A DNA stretch of 64,000 nucleotides from Tistrella mobilis (lineage in GTDB: Bacteria > Pseudomonadota > Alphaproteobacteria > Tistrellales > Tistrellaceae): NCBI RefSeq assembly GCF_039634785.1, contig NZ_JBBIAB010000009.1:1-64000 (forward strand). The letters are read 5' to 3'. A program made the position numbers and the translations under genes. Each line of letters starts with the position of its first letter. Positions within the stretch are counted from its first letter, which is position 1. The notes beneath the pieces were generated by a model, which did not search any database, was not told where the DNA came from, and was given only the letters and a program-made list of their open reading frames with translations. Positions 1 through 8,029 of this stretch are shown here, piece after piece.

Positions 1-283
1 GGTGGATCCGCGCCAGCGTGCCATCCCATTCCCACAGACCCAGATATTCATGCACCGTACTCCGGGGCGGCAGATCCTTGGGCAGAGCCCGCCATTGGCA
101 GCCGGTCATCAGCACATAGAATACGCCGTTCAGAACCTCGCGGACATCGACCGTGCGCTGCCGACCGCCGCGCTTCGCGGGCGGGATCAGCGGCTCGACA
201 AGCGCCCATTCTTCATCCGTCAGGTCGCTCGGATATCTCAACCCCGGCCGCTCATAAACACGGCGGGTTTCCGTCGTCCACAT
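1..283 (-). CDS. IS5-family transposase, N-terminal fragment (runs off window)
   Basis: Read on the minus strand from an ATG at 283 (an in-frame ATG at 297 is an alternative), the protein contains LTDEEWALVEPLIPP, a KRGGRQRTVDVREVLNG stretch and TGCQWRALPKDLPP, followed by a region with W-E-W-D-G-T-L. This is the N-terminal helix-turn-helix (DUF4096) region of IS5/IS427-group transposases. About 94 codons are present, and the DDE catalytic core lies beyond the left edge. It would mobilise its own element. Whether the full copy is intact cannot be judged here. The family call is confident; the subgroup is not. Confidence 0.85.
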   Translation of the reverse strand, partial: MWTTETRRVYERPGLRYPSDLTDEEWALVEPLIPPAKRGGRQRTVDVREVLNGVFYVLMTGCQWRALPKDLPPRSTVHEYLGLWEWDGTLARIH

Positions 284-362
284 TCTGTCCGCTCCCATTT
301 CCTTTGGGGCGGCATCGAATCACAACAGATTCACCGGATTCAATAACATTCCGGACGGGCTC
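1..362 (-). mobile_element. Partial IS5-family insertion sequence (one end)
   Basis: The first ~300 bases encode, on the minus strand, the N-terminal part of an IS5-type transposase, so the left edge of the window cuts through an insertion sequence. The element end nearest the next gene should lie at roughly 340-365, just upstream of the transposase start. The other terminus is outside the window, so terminal inverted repeats and target duplication cannot be verified and the boundary given here is approximate. The downstream NTPase reading frame stays open back into this end (no stop until 344-346), which suggests insertion into or beside that gene. Confidence 0.6.
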
Positions 363-382
363 TTACTGAGGTTCTTGATTTA

Positions 383-2683
383 TTGGATTCTGCAACCGAG
401 AAAGAATCAAGCTTCTTCAGATTGTCGGTTTTTGAAATATATAGAAAAGTCCTGGATATCGAGAATGCAAATTTAATAGTTAAAAGGACGCGCGATATTT
501 TGAATTCTACAAACAGAATGCATCGGTCTGGTGTGTATAAATATGGCGAAGATGCTGATGAGATTCAAAGATCTATCGAAGAAGAAAATATATTACACGA
601 AAATGCCTGGCTTTTTCTTTCAGAAGTGCCGCCAGGTGAGTGGAGCCAGCAGATCGTCAAAGATCTGATGGATGACGGGCTTGGGTTGGTATACGAGAGT
701 GGCTTAGAGCCCGAAATTGCGCTTAAGGTGCTGCTCGTTCATGGTCCGGGACGCGCGGTCAGCAGTCTTGCCGCTTTGCGTGCCAGTCATGCGACGGCCC
801 CCTGGAATATTGCCTCGATCCGTATGGCCGCCCATCTCGCGGCTGGCGGAGACCCTGAGGCTGAAGTCCTGCTGGCCTGGTTGGGACGGGTGGAGCCTGA
901 TCGGTTACCGTTGGCATCCGTCCGTCGCGATCCAGCGCAAGCACATAGTGTTCTGTCCATCTTTTTAAAGCATTGGGATGATGTTTCGGCATCGCGAAGC
1001 CTCAGGGAAGAGGCGGAAGCGCGGGTGATGGACGTTGTCTATGCGGCCTGCGGTGTGCGGGCGGCCTTGTCTGACCTCGGATTATGGGGACGGATATCCT
1101 TCACCCTCGAGGCCCTTGTCGGCCGTGCCATTCCCCGCCCTCGGTGCTGGACGCCCGATCAATTGGAAACGCTGAGGAAACTATACGCCGCTTTCGATGT
1201 CGGATCGGCTCATCGTGTCGCCCTGGCGCAGCACATCCAGGAACAGTCGCCGTCCGATGGCCTTGAATCTGCGCTACCGTGGCTGATACCCGGCTGGGTC
1301 CTGTTCTGGGTAACCTTCCTCTTCGTCTTCCCATGGTCGCGCACGGTCCAGGCGATCTTTTTCTGGAATCCGCGGGTCCGGGGCATGGTGAGCCTGGGTG
1401 CAGTCCCCCTGATGCTTCATCTGCCGCCGCTGCGTCGCCATCTGCTGCGCCCCTTCCGGGAGAAGCTTCTCGAGGAAGCCAGACTCGAGGCATTACCGGA
1501 CCTCGGCTTCTTCGGAGACGTTCGGGTACGGCATGGCGATGGGCCGGCGCGGCCGATCACGGATGTCCTCCCCGGCCTGTCCGGGGCGGTGGTGCTGCGT
1601 GGCGATGCCGGGCTCGGCAAGACGTCGATCCTGCGCCAGCTGGCCTCACAGCAGCGTCGGCCGGTGGTTTTCCTGCAGGCGCGGGACTGCGCGGATGGTG
1701 TGGAGGCAGCCGTTCTGGACCACATCGGCCGGATCCAGGAAGAGGGCTTCGTGCGCGGGGCGATCCATACCGGCGGACTGCTCGTCCTGATCGATGGGCT
1801 GAACGAGGTTTCCGTAGAGATCCGAATGAAGATCAGCGACCTGCTGAAGAGACGTATTCGAGGCGATATCGTTGTCGCCACCCAGCCGATTGAATGGGAG
1901 CCCCCGGCTGGAGTGCGCGTCTACGATCTCCTGCCGCTTGATCGTGAGGCGACACGCCGCTTTCTTGTGTCGCGACCAGTGGCGGCAGATCCGACTCATC
2001 TGGTCCATGGTCCGGCCTTCGAGGCCGCCGTCGACTGCTTTATCACCGGTGCGCTGGATCAGGCGCCGGGTGAGGGCGAGCGGGAAGCGGCGAAAATCAT
2101 CCTGTCCAATCCCTTTGATCTTACCCTTGCAGCCGACCTGCTGGCCCGGGGGCACATGCCTGCCGCCACGGGATTGATCGATGCCGCATTCCGCCTTGCC
2201 GATGAAGGCGGGCCGGGTGAACCGGGGTATCGTGCGAAGGCAGGGGTTCCCTTCCCGCTGGTTGCGTTCGGCCGGCACGCCGTACAGATGCGCCTGGAGG
2301 ATCGCAACTGGTTCCAGCCTGGTGAATTCGAAGCGGAGCAGCCCTGTCTGATCCACCAGAGAATGCTCGTACAACGCTCGGTGATGGCGTGGCGGGGCCG
2401 GGAGGGCGAAGCGCCGGAGCGGGTGATCTTCCGGCACGACCGGATCTGGGATTTCTTCATGGCGGCGGCGTTCGAGGCGGATGCCGATCTGGTGGAGGCG
2501 CATCTCGGAGATCCACGTTTCAGGGGGGTCTACCTTCGGATTGCGGAAACCTGGCCGCCGGAGAAGGCCATGGTGGTTTGGGATGCACTCGTTCAGGTGG
2601 CAGCCGAACGGAACGAGCATGCCGTTTCAGACGCCGTCGTAATGCGCCTCAAGGCGCGGCTCGGGGCGGTGAAGCCGGCATAG
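383..2683 (+). CDS. Membrane-anchored NACHT/STAND-like P-loop NTPase, possibly 5'-truncated
   Basis: About 766 residues from a TTG at 383. The frame is open back to 347, so the true start may have been lost to the adjacent IS. The N-terminal ~290 residues look all-helical (HEAT/TPR-like, low confidence). A hydrophobic segment follows at about 298-318 and a second weaker one near 335-350. The P-loop NTPase domain has Walker A GDAGLGKTS near residue 407 and a Walker B-like LLVLIDGLNEV near 466, and ends in FRHDRIWDFFMAA near 690, which resembles the helix following the NTPase in NACHT proteins. Bases 383-620 are clearly AT-richer than the rest of the gene and the neighbourhood, suggesting transfer or a mosaic origin. 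Proteins of this architecture are often signalling or phage-defence NTPases, but no effector domain is recognisable. The NTPase call is firm and the biological role is unknown. Confidence 0.7.
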   Translation: MDSATEKESSFFRLSVFEIYRKVLDIENANLIVKRTRDILNSTNRMHRSGVYKYGEDADEIQRSIEEENILHENAWLFLSEVPPGEWSQQIVKDLMDDGLGLVYESGLEPEIALKVLLVHGPGRAVSSLAALRASHATAPWNIASIRMAAHLAAGGDPEAEVLLAWLGRVEPDRLPLASVRRDPAQAHSVLSIFLKHWDDVSASRSLREEAEARVMDVVYAACGVRAALSDLGLWGRISFTLEALVGRAIPRPRCWTPDQLETLRKLYAAFDVGSAHRVALAQHIQEQSPSDGLESALPWLIPGWVLFWVTFLFVFPWSRTVQAIFFWNPRVRGMVSLGAVPLMLHLPPLRRHLLRPFREKLLEEARLEALPDLGFFGDVRVRHGDGPARPITDVLPGLSGAVVLRGDAGLGKTSILRQLASQQRRPVVFLQARDCADGVEAAVLDHIGRIQEEGFVRGAIHTGGLLVLIDGLNEVSVEIRMKISDLLKRRIRGDIVVATQPIEWEPPAGVRVYDLLPLDREATRRFLVSRPVAADPTHLVHGPAFEAAVDCFITGALDQAPGEGEREAAKIILSNPFDLTLAADLLARGHMPAATGLIDAAFRLADEGGPGEPGYRAKAGVPFPLVAFGRHAVQMRLEDRNWFQPGEFEAEQPCLIHQRMLVQRSVMAWRGREGEAPERVIFRHDRIWDFFMAAAFEADADLVEAHLGDPRFRGVYLRIAETWPPEKAMVVWDALVQVAAERNEHAVSDAVVMRLKARLGAVKPA

Positions 2684-2812
2684 GCCGCAGAGTTCCGGAA
2701 CGACATTTCCTTTCAGTCCGATCGCGGGGCGGTTAAACCGCGCAAGGATCGGTCCTGCGACGGGCGGGGCCGGTTGTCTCTCGTAACCCCCGCAAAAGAC
2801 TGGTGACATGAC

Positions 2813-4093
2813 ATGTTGGATGATGAACGCGGTCCGCTGCTTCGGCAGGCCCTCTCTCGTCTCGACGCGGCGGCCGCGTATCTCGACCTCGATCCGGACG
2901 TGGCGGAGAAGCTGGGTGCCCCCCGCGAGACCCTGAAGGCGCGGTTGCTGATCCGGATGGATGATGGTAGCCGGCGGGCCTTCACCGCCTGGCGCTGCCG
3001 CTATGACGACACCCGCGGCCCCACCAAGGGCGGCATCCGTTATCACCCCGCCTCGACCATGGACGAGGTGGAGGCGCTGGCCTTCTGGATGACCTTCAAA
3101 TGCGCGGTGATGAACCTGCCCTATGGCGGCGGCAAGGGTGCGATCCGGGTGGATCCGCACGGCCTGTCACGGGCGGAGCTGGAGCGGCTGTCGCGCGCCT
3201 ATGTCCAGGCCTTCGCCGGTGTGATCGGGCCGGACCGCGACATTCCGGCACCCGATGTCTATACCGACGCCATGGTCATGGGCTGGATGGCCGATGAATA
3301 CGGCTCGCTGACCGGTGCGCCGGCGCCGGCGGTGGTCACCGGCAAGCCGGTGGCGCTGGGCGGATCGCTCGGCCGCGGTGACGCCACGGCCCGCGGCGGC
3401 TGGTATCTGCTGCGCCATCTGGCTGCCCGTCTCGGCGTCGAGGACCAGCCCGGCCGCGTGCGGCGGGCGATCGTTCAGGGCTATGGCAATGCCGGCCGGC
3501 ATATGGCACGGCTGCTGGCGTCCGACGGCTGGACGATCGTTGGCGTTTCCGACAGCCGGGGTGCGGTGGCGGCACCCGGCGGTATCGACCTCGATGCGCT
3601 GGATGCCGCCAAGGCCCGGGGCGGGGTCGGTCTTCTGGAGGGGCCGGGCGTGCGCCGGGTCGATCCGGACGAGATCCTGGCCCTGGATGCCGAGCTGCTG
3701 GTGCCGGCGGCCCTGGAAGAGATGATCCATGCCGGCAATGTCCATCTGATCACGGCACCGGTGGTGCTGGAGCTGGCTAATGGCCCGGTGACGCCCGAGG
3801 CCGACGAGGTGCTGGCCGCCCGCGGCATCACCGTGCTGCCCGACATCCTGGCCAATGCCGGCGGTGTCACGGTCTCGTATTTCGAATGGGTCCAGAACCG
3901 GCAGGGCTGGTACTGGGGCGAGGCCGAGGTGCATGAGCGGCTGAAAGCGGCGATGGAGCGGGAAGGCGACGCGATCGGCGATCGCGTTGTAACCCTCGGT
4001 ATCGACTGGCGGACCGCGGCCTATGTCCATGGTCTGGCGCGGCTGGCGGATGCGATTGCCGCCCACGGCACCCAGACCGACTTCCGCGGCTGA
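2813..4093 (+). CDS. Glu/Leu/Phe/Val dehydrogenase (glutamate dehydrogenase type)
   Basis: A 426-residue protein of the usual length for NAD-linked hexameric glutamate dehydrogenases of the RocG/GudB class. These interconvert glutamate and 2-oxoglutarate plus ammonium in the cytoplasm. PYGGGKGAI around residues 103-111 carries the catalytic lysine (K108). IPAPDVYTD around 144-152 carries the catalytic aspartate. QGYGNAG near 222-228 is the Rossmann dinucleotide site. The C-terminal region contains LPDILANAGGVTVSYFEW, typical of the family. The start is ATG at 2813, preceded by a gap of 129 bases after the NTPase gene. Leucine or phenylalanine dehydrogenase activity is an alternative, as residues deciding substrate choice were not resolved. 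Confidence 0.9.
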   Translation: MLDDERGPLLRQALSRLDAAAAYLDLDPDVAEKLGAPRETLKARLLIRMDDGSRRAFTAWRCRYDDTRGPTKGGIRYHPASTMDEVEALAFWMTFKCAVMNLPYGGGKGAIRVDPHGLSRAELERLSRAYVQAFAGVIGPDRDIPAPDVYTDAMVMGWMADEYGSLTGAPAPAVVTGKPVALGGSLGRGDATARGGWYLLRHLAARLGVEDQPGRVRRAIVQGYGNAGRHMARLLASDGWTIVGVSDSRGAVAAPGGIDLDALDAAKARGGVGLLEGPGVRRVDPDEILALDAELLVPAALEEMIHAGNVHLITAPVVLELANGPVTPEADEVLAARGITVLPDILANAGGVTVSYFEWVQNRQGWYWGEAEVHERLKAAMEREGDAIGDRVVTLGIDWRTAAYVHGLARLADAIAAHGTQTDFRG

Positions 4094-4253
4094 CGATCGG
4101 CCGACTTCCGGGGACTGATGCCGGGCCGAGGCCGAGCCCCGCTCGTGCAGGGGGTGCGGAGCTTTCGGCCCGCGCCCCCTGGCGGGAAGACGGGCGGGGG
4201 GATAGGATCGCCCAGGCGTTCCCGTCTCCCCCGCTTCCGGATCCGCACCGCTG

Positions 4254-5186
4254 ATGTCTTCCACCCCGCAGAGCCCCTCGCCGGCGCTGCCTGCCGGCGC
4301 GCCCCCGGGGCTTGGCCGGCCGGCCGCCGCGGCGTTCGGCGCCTATGTCATCTGGGGCCTGTTCCCGCTCTATTTCTCGGCCCTGGCCGCGGTACCGTCG
4401 CTGGAGGTTCTGGCCGACCGGATCCTGGGCTCGCTGGTCGTGCTGATCTTCATTGCCGCGGGCCATCGTCACCGGGCCGAAATCCGCGCCGTGATCGCCC
4501 GGCCCCGGGTGCTGGGCCTGCTCTGCCTCAGCGCCGTCGCCATCGCGGCCAATTGGGGGGTCTATATCTACGCGGTCCAGACCGGCCGCGCGGTCGATGC
4601 CAGCCTCGGCTATTACGTCAATCCGCTGGTCTCGGTGGTGCTGGGCGTGGTGTTCCTGCGCGAAAGGCCGCGGGCGATGCAGATCCTGGCCTTCTTCCTG
4701 GCGATCGGCGGGGTCGCCTGGATTGCGGGGGAAGGCGGCGGCCTGCCCTGGATCGCGATCGCGCTGGCCATGAGCTTCGGCACCTATGGCCTGTTGCGCA
4801 AGCTGGCTGCGGTCGGTGCCGTCGCCGGGCTTGCGATCGAAACCGCGGTGCTGGCGCCGGTGGCTCTCGGCTGGACGATCTTCGCGGCAGCCGGCGGTGT
4901 TCTGGCCATCCCCTCGGCCGGGCCGCTGCAGGTGCTGCTGCTGCTGGCCGCCGGTGCCGTAACGGTGGTGCCGCTGCTGATGTTCGGCTTTGCGGCGCCG
5001 CGCCTGCCCCTCGGCCTGCTGGGCTTTCTGCAATACGTCAATCCGACCTGTCAGCTCGCCGTGGCTGTGTTTCTGCTGGGCGAAACCGTCTCCGAGGCGC
5101 AAGGTGTGGCCTTCGTTCTCATCTGGATCGCGCTCGCGCTTTATACCGGTGATGCGGTAGTGGCCCGACGCCGTTCTCTGCGCTAA
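4254..5186 (+). CDS. rarD: RarD-like EamA/DMT family permease
   Basis: A 310-residue very hydrophobic protein with about ten predicted transmembrane helices and two EamA repeats. The N-terminal YVIWGLFPLYFSALAAVP and the central NWGVYIYAVQTGRAVDASLGYY are hallmark segments of the RarD (chloramphenicol-sensitive protein) subfamily of drug/metabolite transporters. The substrate is not established for this family; amino-acid or metabolite export is the usual guess. It sits 11 bases upstream of the glutathione transferase gene on the same strand, so co-transcription is likely. Confidence 0.88.
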   Translation: MSSTPQSPSPALPAGAPPGLGRPAAAAFGAYVIWGLFPLYFSALAAVPSLEVLADRILGSLVVLIFIAAGHRHRAEIRAVIARPRVLGLLCLSAVAIAANWGVYIYAVQTGRAVDASLGYYVNPLVSVVLGVVFLRERPRAMQILAFFLAIGGVAWIAGEGGGLPWIAIALAMSFGTYGLLRKLAAVGAVAGLAIETAVLAPVALGWTIFAAAGGVLAIPSAGPLQVLLLLAAGAVTVVPLLMFGFAAPRLPLGLLGFLQYVNPTCQLAVAVFLLGETVSEAQGVAFVLIWIALALYTGDAVVARRRSLR

Positions 5187-5197
5187 AGTCCTTGGCC

Positions 5198-5866
5198 ATG
5201 CGCACGCTTTATCATCACTGGCTGAACCCTGGTTGCCGCGTGGTCCGACTGGCCCTCGGCGAGAAGCAGCTCGATCACGATCTGCAGCTCGAAAAGGCGT
5301 GGGAACGCCGCACCGAGTTCCTGAGGCTCAATCCGGCAGCCGTGCTTCCGGTTCTGGTTGAAGCCGACGACACCGTGGTCGCCGGCCATCGCACCGTGCT
5401 CGAATATCTGGAAGAGGCCTATCCGGAACATCCCCTGCTGCCGCGCCGGCCGGGAGACCGGGCCGAGGTGCGCCGGCTGATCGACTGGTTCGACCATAAA
5501 TTCTCCGACGAGGTCACCCGCAATCTCGTGGGGGAGAAGGTCGACAAGCGCCTGGCAGGCTTGGGACAGCCGACTTCGGCCGCGATCCGCGCGGGCCTTG
5601 CCAATATCAACTATCACCTGGAATACGTGGCCTTCCTGACCGAGCGGCGCAAATGGCTGGCCGGCGACCAGCTCTCGCTGGCCGATCTGGCCGCTGCCGC
5701 CCATCTTTCGGCGATCGACTATCTGGGCGATGTGCCCTGGGTCCGCCATCCGGTCGCCAAGGAATGGTATGTCCGGATCAAGTCCCGGCCGAGCTTCCGG
5801 CCCATGCTCAAGGACCGGATCATCGGCATTGCGCCCGCGGCGCATTATGGCGACCTCGATTTCTGA
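5198..5866 (+). CDS. Glutathione S-transferase family protein
   Basis: A 222-residue protein with an N-terminal thioredoxin-fold GST domain (YHHWLNPGCRVVRLALGEK, then NPAAVLPVLVEADD with the conserved cis-Pro motif) and an all-alpha C-terminal domain ending LADLAAAAHLSAIDYLGD. It likely conjugates or transfers glutathione in the cytoplasm; the substrate is unknown. ATG 5198 is chosen over an in-frame TTG at 5192. Its 3' end overlaps the start of queG by 20 bases, so the two are translationally linked. The pairing with an epoxyqueuosine reductase is a known neighbourhood in alphaproteobacteria but has no accepted functional explanation. Confidence 0.88.
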   Translation: MRTLYHHWLNPGCRVVRLALGEKQLDHDLQLEKAWERRTEFLRLNPAAVLPVLVEADDTVVAGHRTVLEYLEEAYPEHPLLPRRPGDRAEVRRLIDWFDHKFSDEVTRNLVGEKVDKRLAGLGQPTSAAIRAGLANINYHLEYVAFLTERRKWLAGDQLSLADLAAAAHLSAIDYLGDVPWVRHPVAKEWYVRIKSRPSFRPMLKDRIIGIAPAAHYGDLDF

Positions 5867-7061
5867 CCGGCGCCCGCCCGCGCCACCACCGCCCAGGCGC
5901 AAGGGGCCGCCGCTCGACCTTGATCCCGCCGGCTGGACAGCGGCGATCCGCGCCAGGGCCAGGGAGATCGGCTTCGATGCCGTGGGCTTTGCCCCGGCCC
6001 GCCTTCCCCCTGCGACAGGCGAGGCGCTCGACCGGTTCGTCGAACTCGGCCGCCATGGCGACATGCGCTGGATCGAGGACCGGATCGACTGGCGCCGCAG
6101 CCCCGATGCACTCTGGCCCGAGGCACGGAGCGCGATTGTCCTTGCCCAGAATTACGGACCGGCCACCGACCCTCTGGCCAATCTCTCCTGCCCTGAAACC
6201 GGCAGCCTGTCGGTCTATGCCCGGGGCGACGATTATCACGAGGTGATCAAGGCAAAGCTGCGCCGTCTGGCCCGCTGGCTCTGGGACGAAAGCGCGGTCG
6301 AGCTGAAATTCTTCGTCGATACCGCGCCGGTGATGGAAAAGCCCCTGGCGGCGCTGGCCGGGCTGGGCTGGCAGGGGCGGCACACCAATCTGGTTTCGCG
6401 TGATTTCGGATCCTGGACCTTCCTGGCGGTGATGCTGACCGGGCTGGATCTTGTCCATGACCGCCCCCATGGCGATCGCTGCGGCAGCTGCCATGCCTGT
6501 CTGGATGCCTGTCCGACCGATGCCTTCCCGGCGCCTTATGAACTGGATGCCCGGCGCTGCATTTCCTATCTCACCATCGAACTCGACGGGCCGGTGCCGG
6601 CGGAGTTCCGGGCCGCCATGGGCAACCGGATCTATGGCTGCGACGACTGCCTGGCGGTCTGCCCCTGGAACAAGTTCGCGAGAGGGGCCGCCGAGATGAA
6701 GCTGGCGGGCCGCGAGGCGCTGACGGCGCCGGCGCTTGCCGATCTGGCCGGACTGGACGATGGCGCATTCCGCACCATGTTCGCCAAGACCGCCGTCAAG
6801 CGGATCGGCCGCGACCGCTTCGTCCGCAATGTCGCGATCGCGATCGGCAATTCGGGGCGCCCTGATCTGGTGCCGGCACTCCGGCCGCTGCTGGCGGATG
6901 GGGCGGCGCAGGTGCGGGCGATGGCGGTCTGGGCGGCATCGCGGCTGATGTCGCCGGCTGAATTTGCAGGCGCGGCGGCCGGGCGGTTGCCGGGCGAAAC
7001 CGATCCGGTGGTGCTGAGCGAATGGCGGGCTGCCGGTGTCCTGTCCGAGGAGGGGCCATGA
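5847..7061 (+). CDS. queG: Epoxyqueuosine reductase QueG
   Basis: A 404-residue cobalamin- and Fe-S-dependent enzyme that reduces epoxyqueuosine to queuosine in tRNA, the last step of queuosine synthesis. Two ferredoxin-like 4Fe-4S cysteine clusters are visible: CGSCHACLDACPTDAF from residue 212 and CDDCLAVCPWNKFA from residue 265. The upstream DUF1730 region contains SVYARGDDYHEVIK and FFVDTAPVMEKPLA. The C-terminus resembles a HEAT-like repeat (RNVAIAIGNSGRPDLVPALR). ATG 5847 gives an N-terminus typical of the family and overlaps the GST gene. The next gene starts inside its stop codon (ATGA), indicating an operon. Confidence 0.93.
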   Translation: MATSISDRRPPAPPPPRRKGPPLDLDPAGWTAAIRARAREIGFDAVGFAPARLPPATGEALDRFVELGRHGDMRWIEDRIDWRRSPDALWPEARSAIVLAQNYGPATDPLANLSCPETGSLSVYARGDDYHEVIKAKLRRLARWLWDESAVELKFFVDTAPVMEKPLAALAGLGWQGRHTNLVSRDFGSWTFLAVMLTGLDLVHDRPHGDRCGSCHACLDACPTDAFPAPYELDARRCISYLTIELDGPVPAEFRAAMGNRIYGCDDCLAVCPWNKFARGAAEMKLAGREALTAPALADLAGLDDGAFRTMFAKTAVKRIGRDRFVRNVAIAIGNSGRPDLVPALRPLLADGAAQVRAMAVWAASRLMSPAEFAGAAAGRLPGETDPVVLSEWRAAGVLSEEGP

Positions 7062-8023
7062 CCGACCACCCCGCCGATCACGAGGCGACCGATCCCGTGG
7101 CCCTGCTTCGCCCTGTGGCGGGCGATGGCGGCCTGCTGTTCTGCTTCGGCCTGGGCTTTTCCGCCCGGGCTTTGGCCCGGGCCTGGATGGCGGCGGGCGG
7201 CCGGGTGGCCGGTACCTGCCGGAGCGCCGGCAAGCGCGATCAGCTGGCGGCCGAGGGGATCACCGCGCATCTGTTCGACGGCAGCGAAGCGATGGACGCC
7301 GCAGGTCTCGCGGATCTGGGACAGGCCGTGGCGATCCTGTCTTCGGTCGGCCCCGACGCCGGGGGCGATGCGGTGATCCGGGTCCACGGTGCGGATATTG
7401 CCGCCGCGGCGGCAGCCGGTGCGGCACGCGGTGCCGCGCCCTGGATCGGCTATCTGTCGACCACCGGGGTCTATGGCGATCATGGCGGCGGCTGGGTCGA
7501 CGAGACCACGCCGACCATCGACGCCGGCGGCCGGGGTGGCCGCCGGGTGGCGGCGGAACAGGCCTGGTCGGCGCTGGCGCCCGAGGCCCCGGCCCATCTC
7601 TTCCGGCTGGCCGGCATCTATGGCCCCGGCCGTTCGGCGCTCGATACGGTCCGCGCCGGGCGGGCGCATCGGGTGGTGAAGCCGGGCCAGGTCTTCTCGC
7701 GCATCCATGTCGACGACATCGCCGCCGTGCTGGCCGCCTCGATCGCCCACCCTGCGCCGGGGCGTGCCTACAATCTCTGCGACGACGAGGCCGCCCCGCC
7801 CCAGGACGTGATCCTGCATGCCTGCGAGTTGCTGGGGGTGACGCCGCCGCCGGAAGTGCCGTTCGAAGAGGCCGATCTCAGCCCCATGGCGCGCAGCTTC
7901 TATGCCGACAACAAGCGGGTGCGCAACAACCGGATCCGCGAGGAGCTGGGCGTGCGGCTGAAATACCGCACCTACCGGGACGGGCTGGCCGCCCAGCTTG
8001 CGGCGGAAGCGGCGCGCCGGTAG
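7058..8023 (+). CDS. NAD-dependent epimerase/dehydratase family protein (extended SDR)
   Basis: A 321-residue Rossmann protein. The nucleotide-binding segment is LFCFGLGFSARALARAW near residues 28-44, a variant of G-x-x-G-x-x-G. STTGVYGDHGGGWVDE resembles the S/T...Y segment of extended SDRs of the YeeZ/NAD-epimerase group, and FSRIHVDDIAAVLAASI is the conserved C-terminal HVDD segment. The usual Y-x-x-x-K is not obvious, so catalysis may be altered. The start overlaps the queG stop by four bases. It may act on a sugar nucleotide or another metabolite, but nothing here defines the substrate. Confidence 0.8.
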   Translation: MTDHPADHEATDPVALLRPVAGDGGLLFCFGLGFSARALARAWMAAGGRVAGTCRSAGKRDQLAAEGITAHLFDGSEAMDAAGLADLGQAVAILSSVGPDAGGDAVIRVHGADIAAAAAAGAARGAAPWIGYLSTTGVYGDHGGGWVDETTPTIDAGGRGGRRVAAEQAWSALAPEAPAHLFRLAGIYGPGRSALDTVRAGRAHRVVKPGQVFSRIHVDDIAAVLAASIAHPAPGRAYNLCDDEAAPPQDVILHACELLGVTPPPEVPFEEADLSPMARSFYADNKRVRNNRIREELGVRLKYRTYRDGLAAQLAAEAARR

Positions 8024-8029
8024 CCGCGG

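Noticed and set aside
2-346. Plus-strand frame at the left edge
   Set aside because: It is the antisense of the IS5-type transposase, which has recognisable family motifs.
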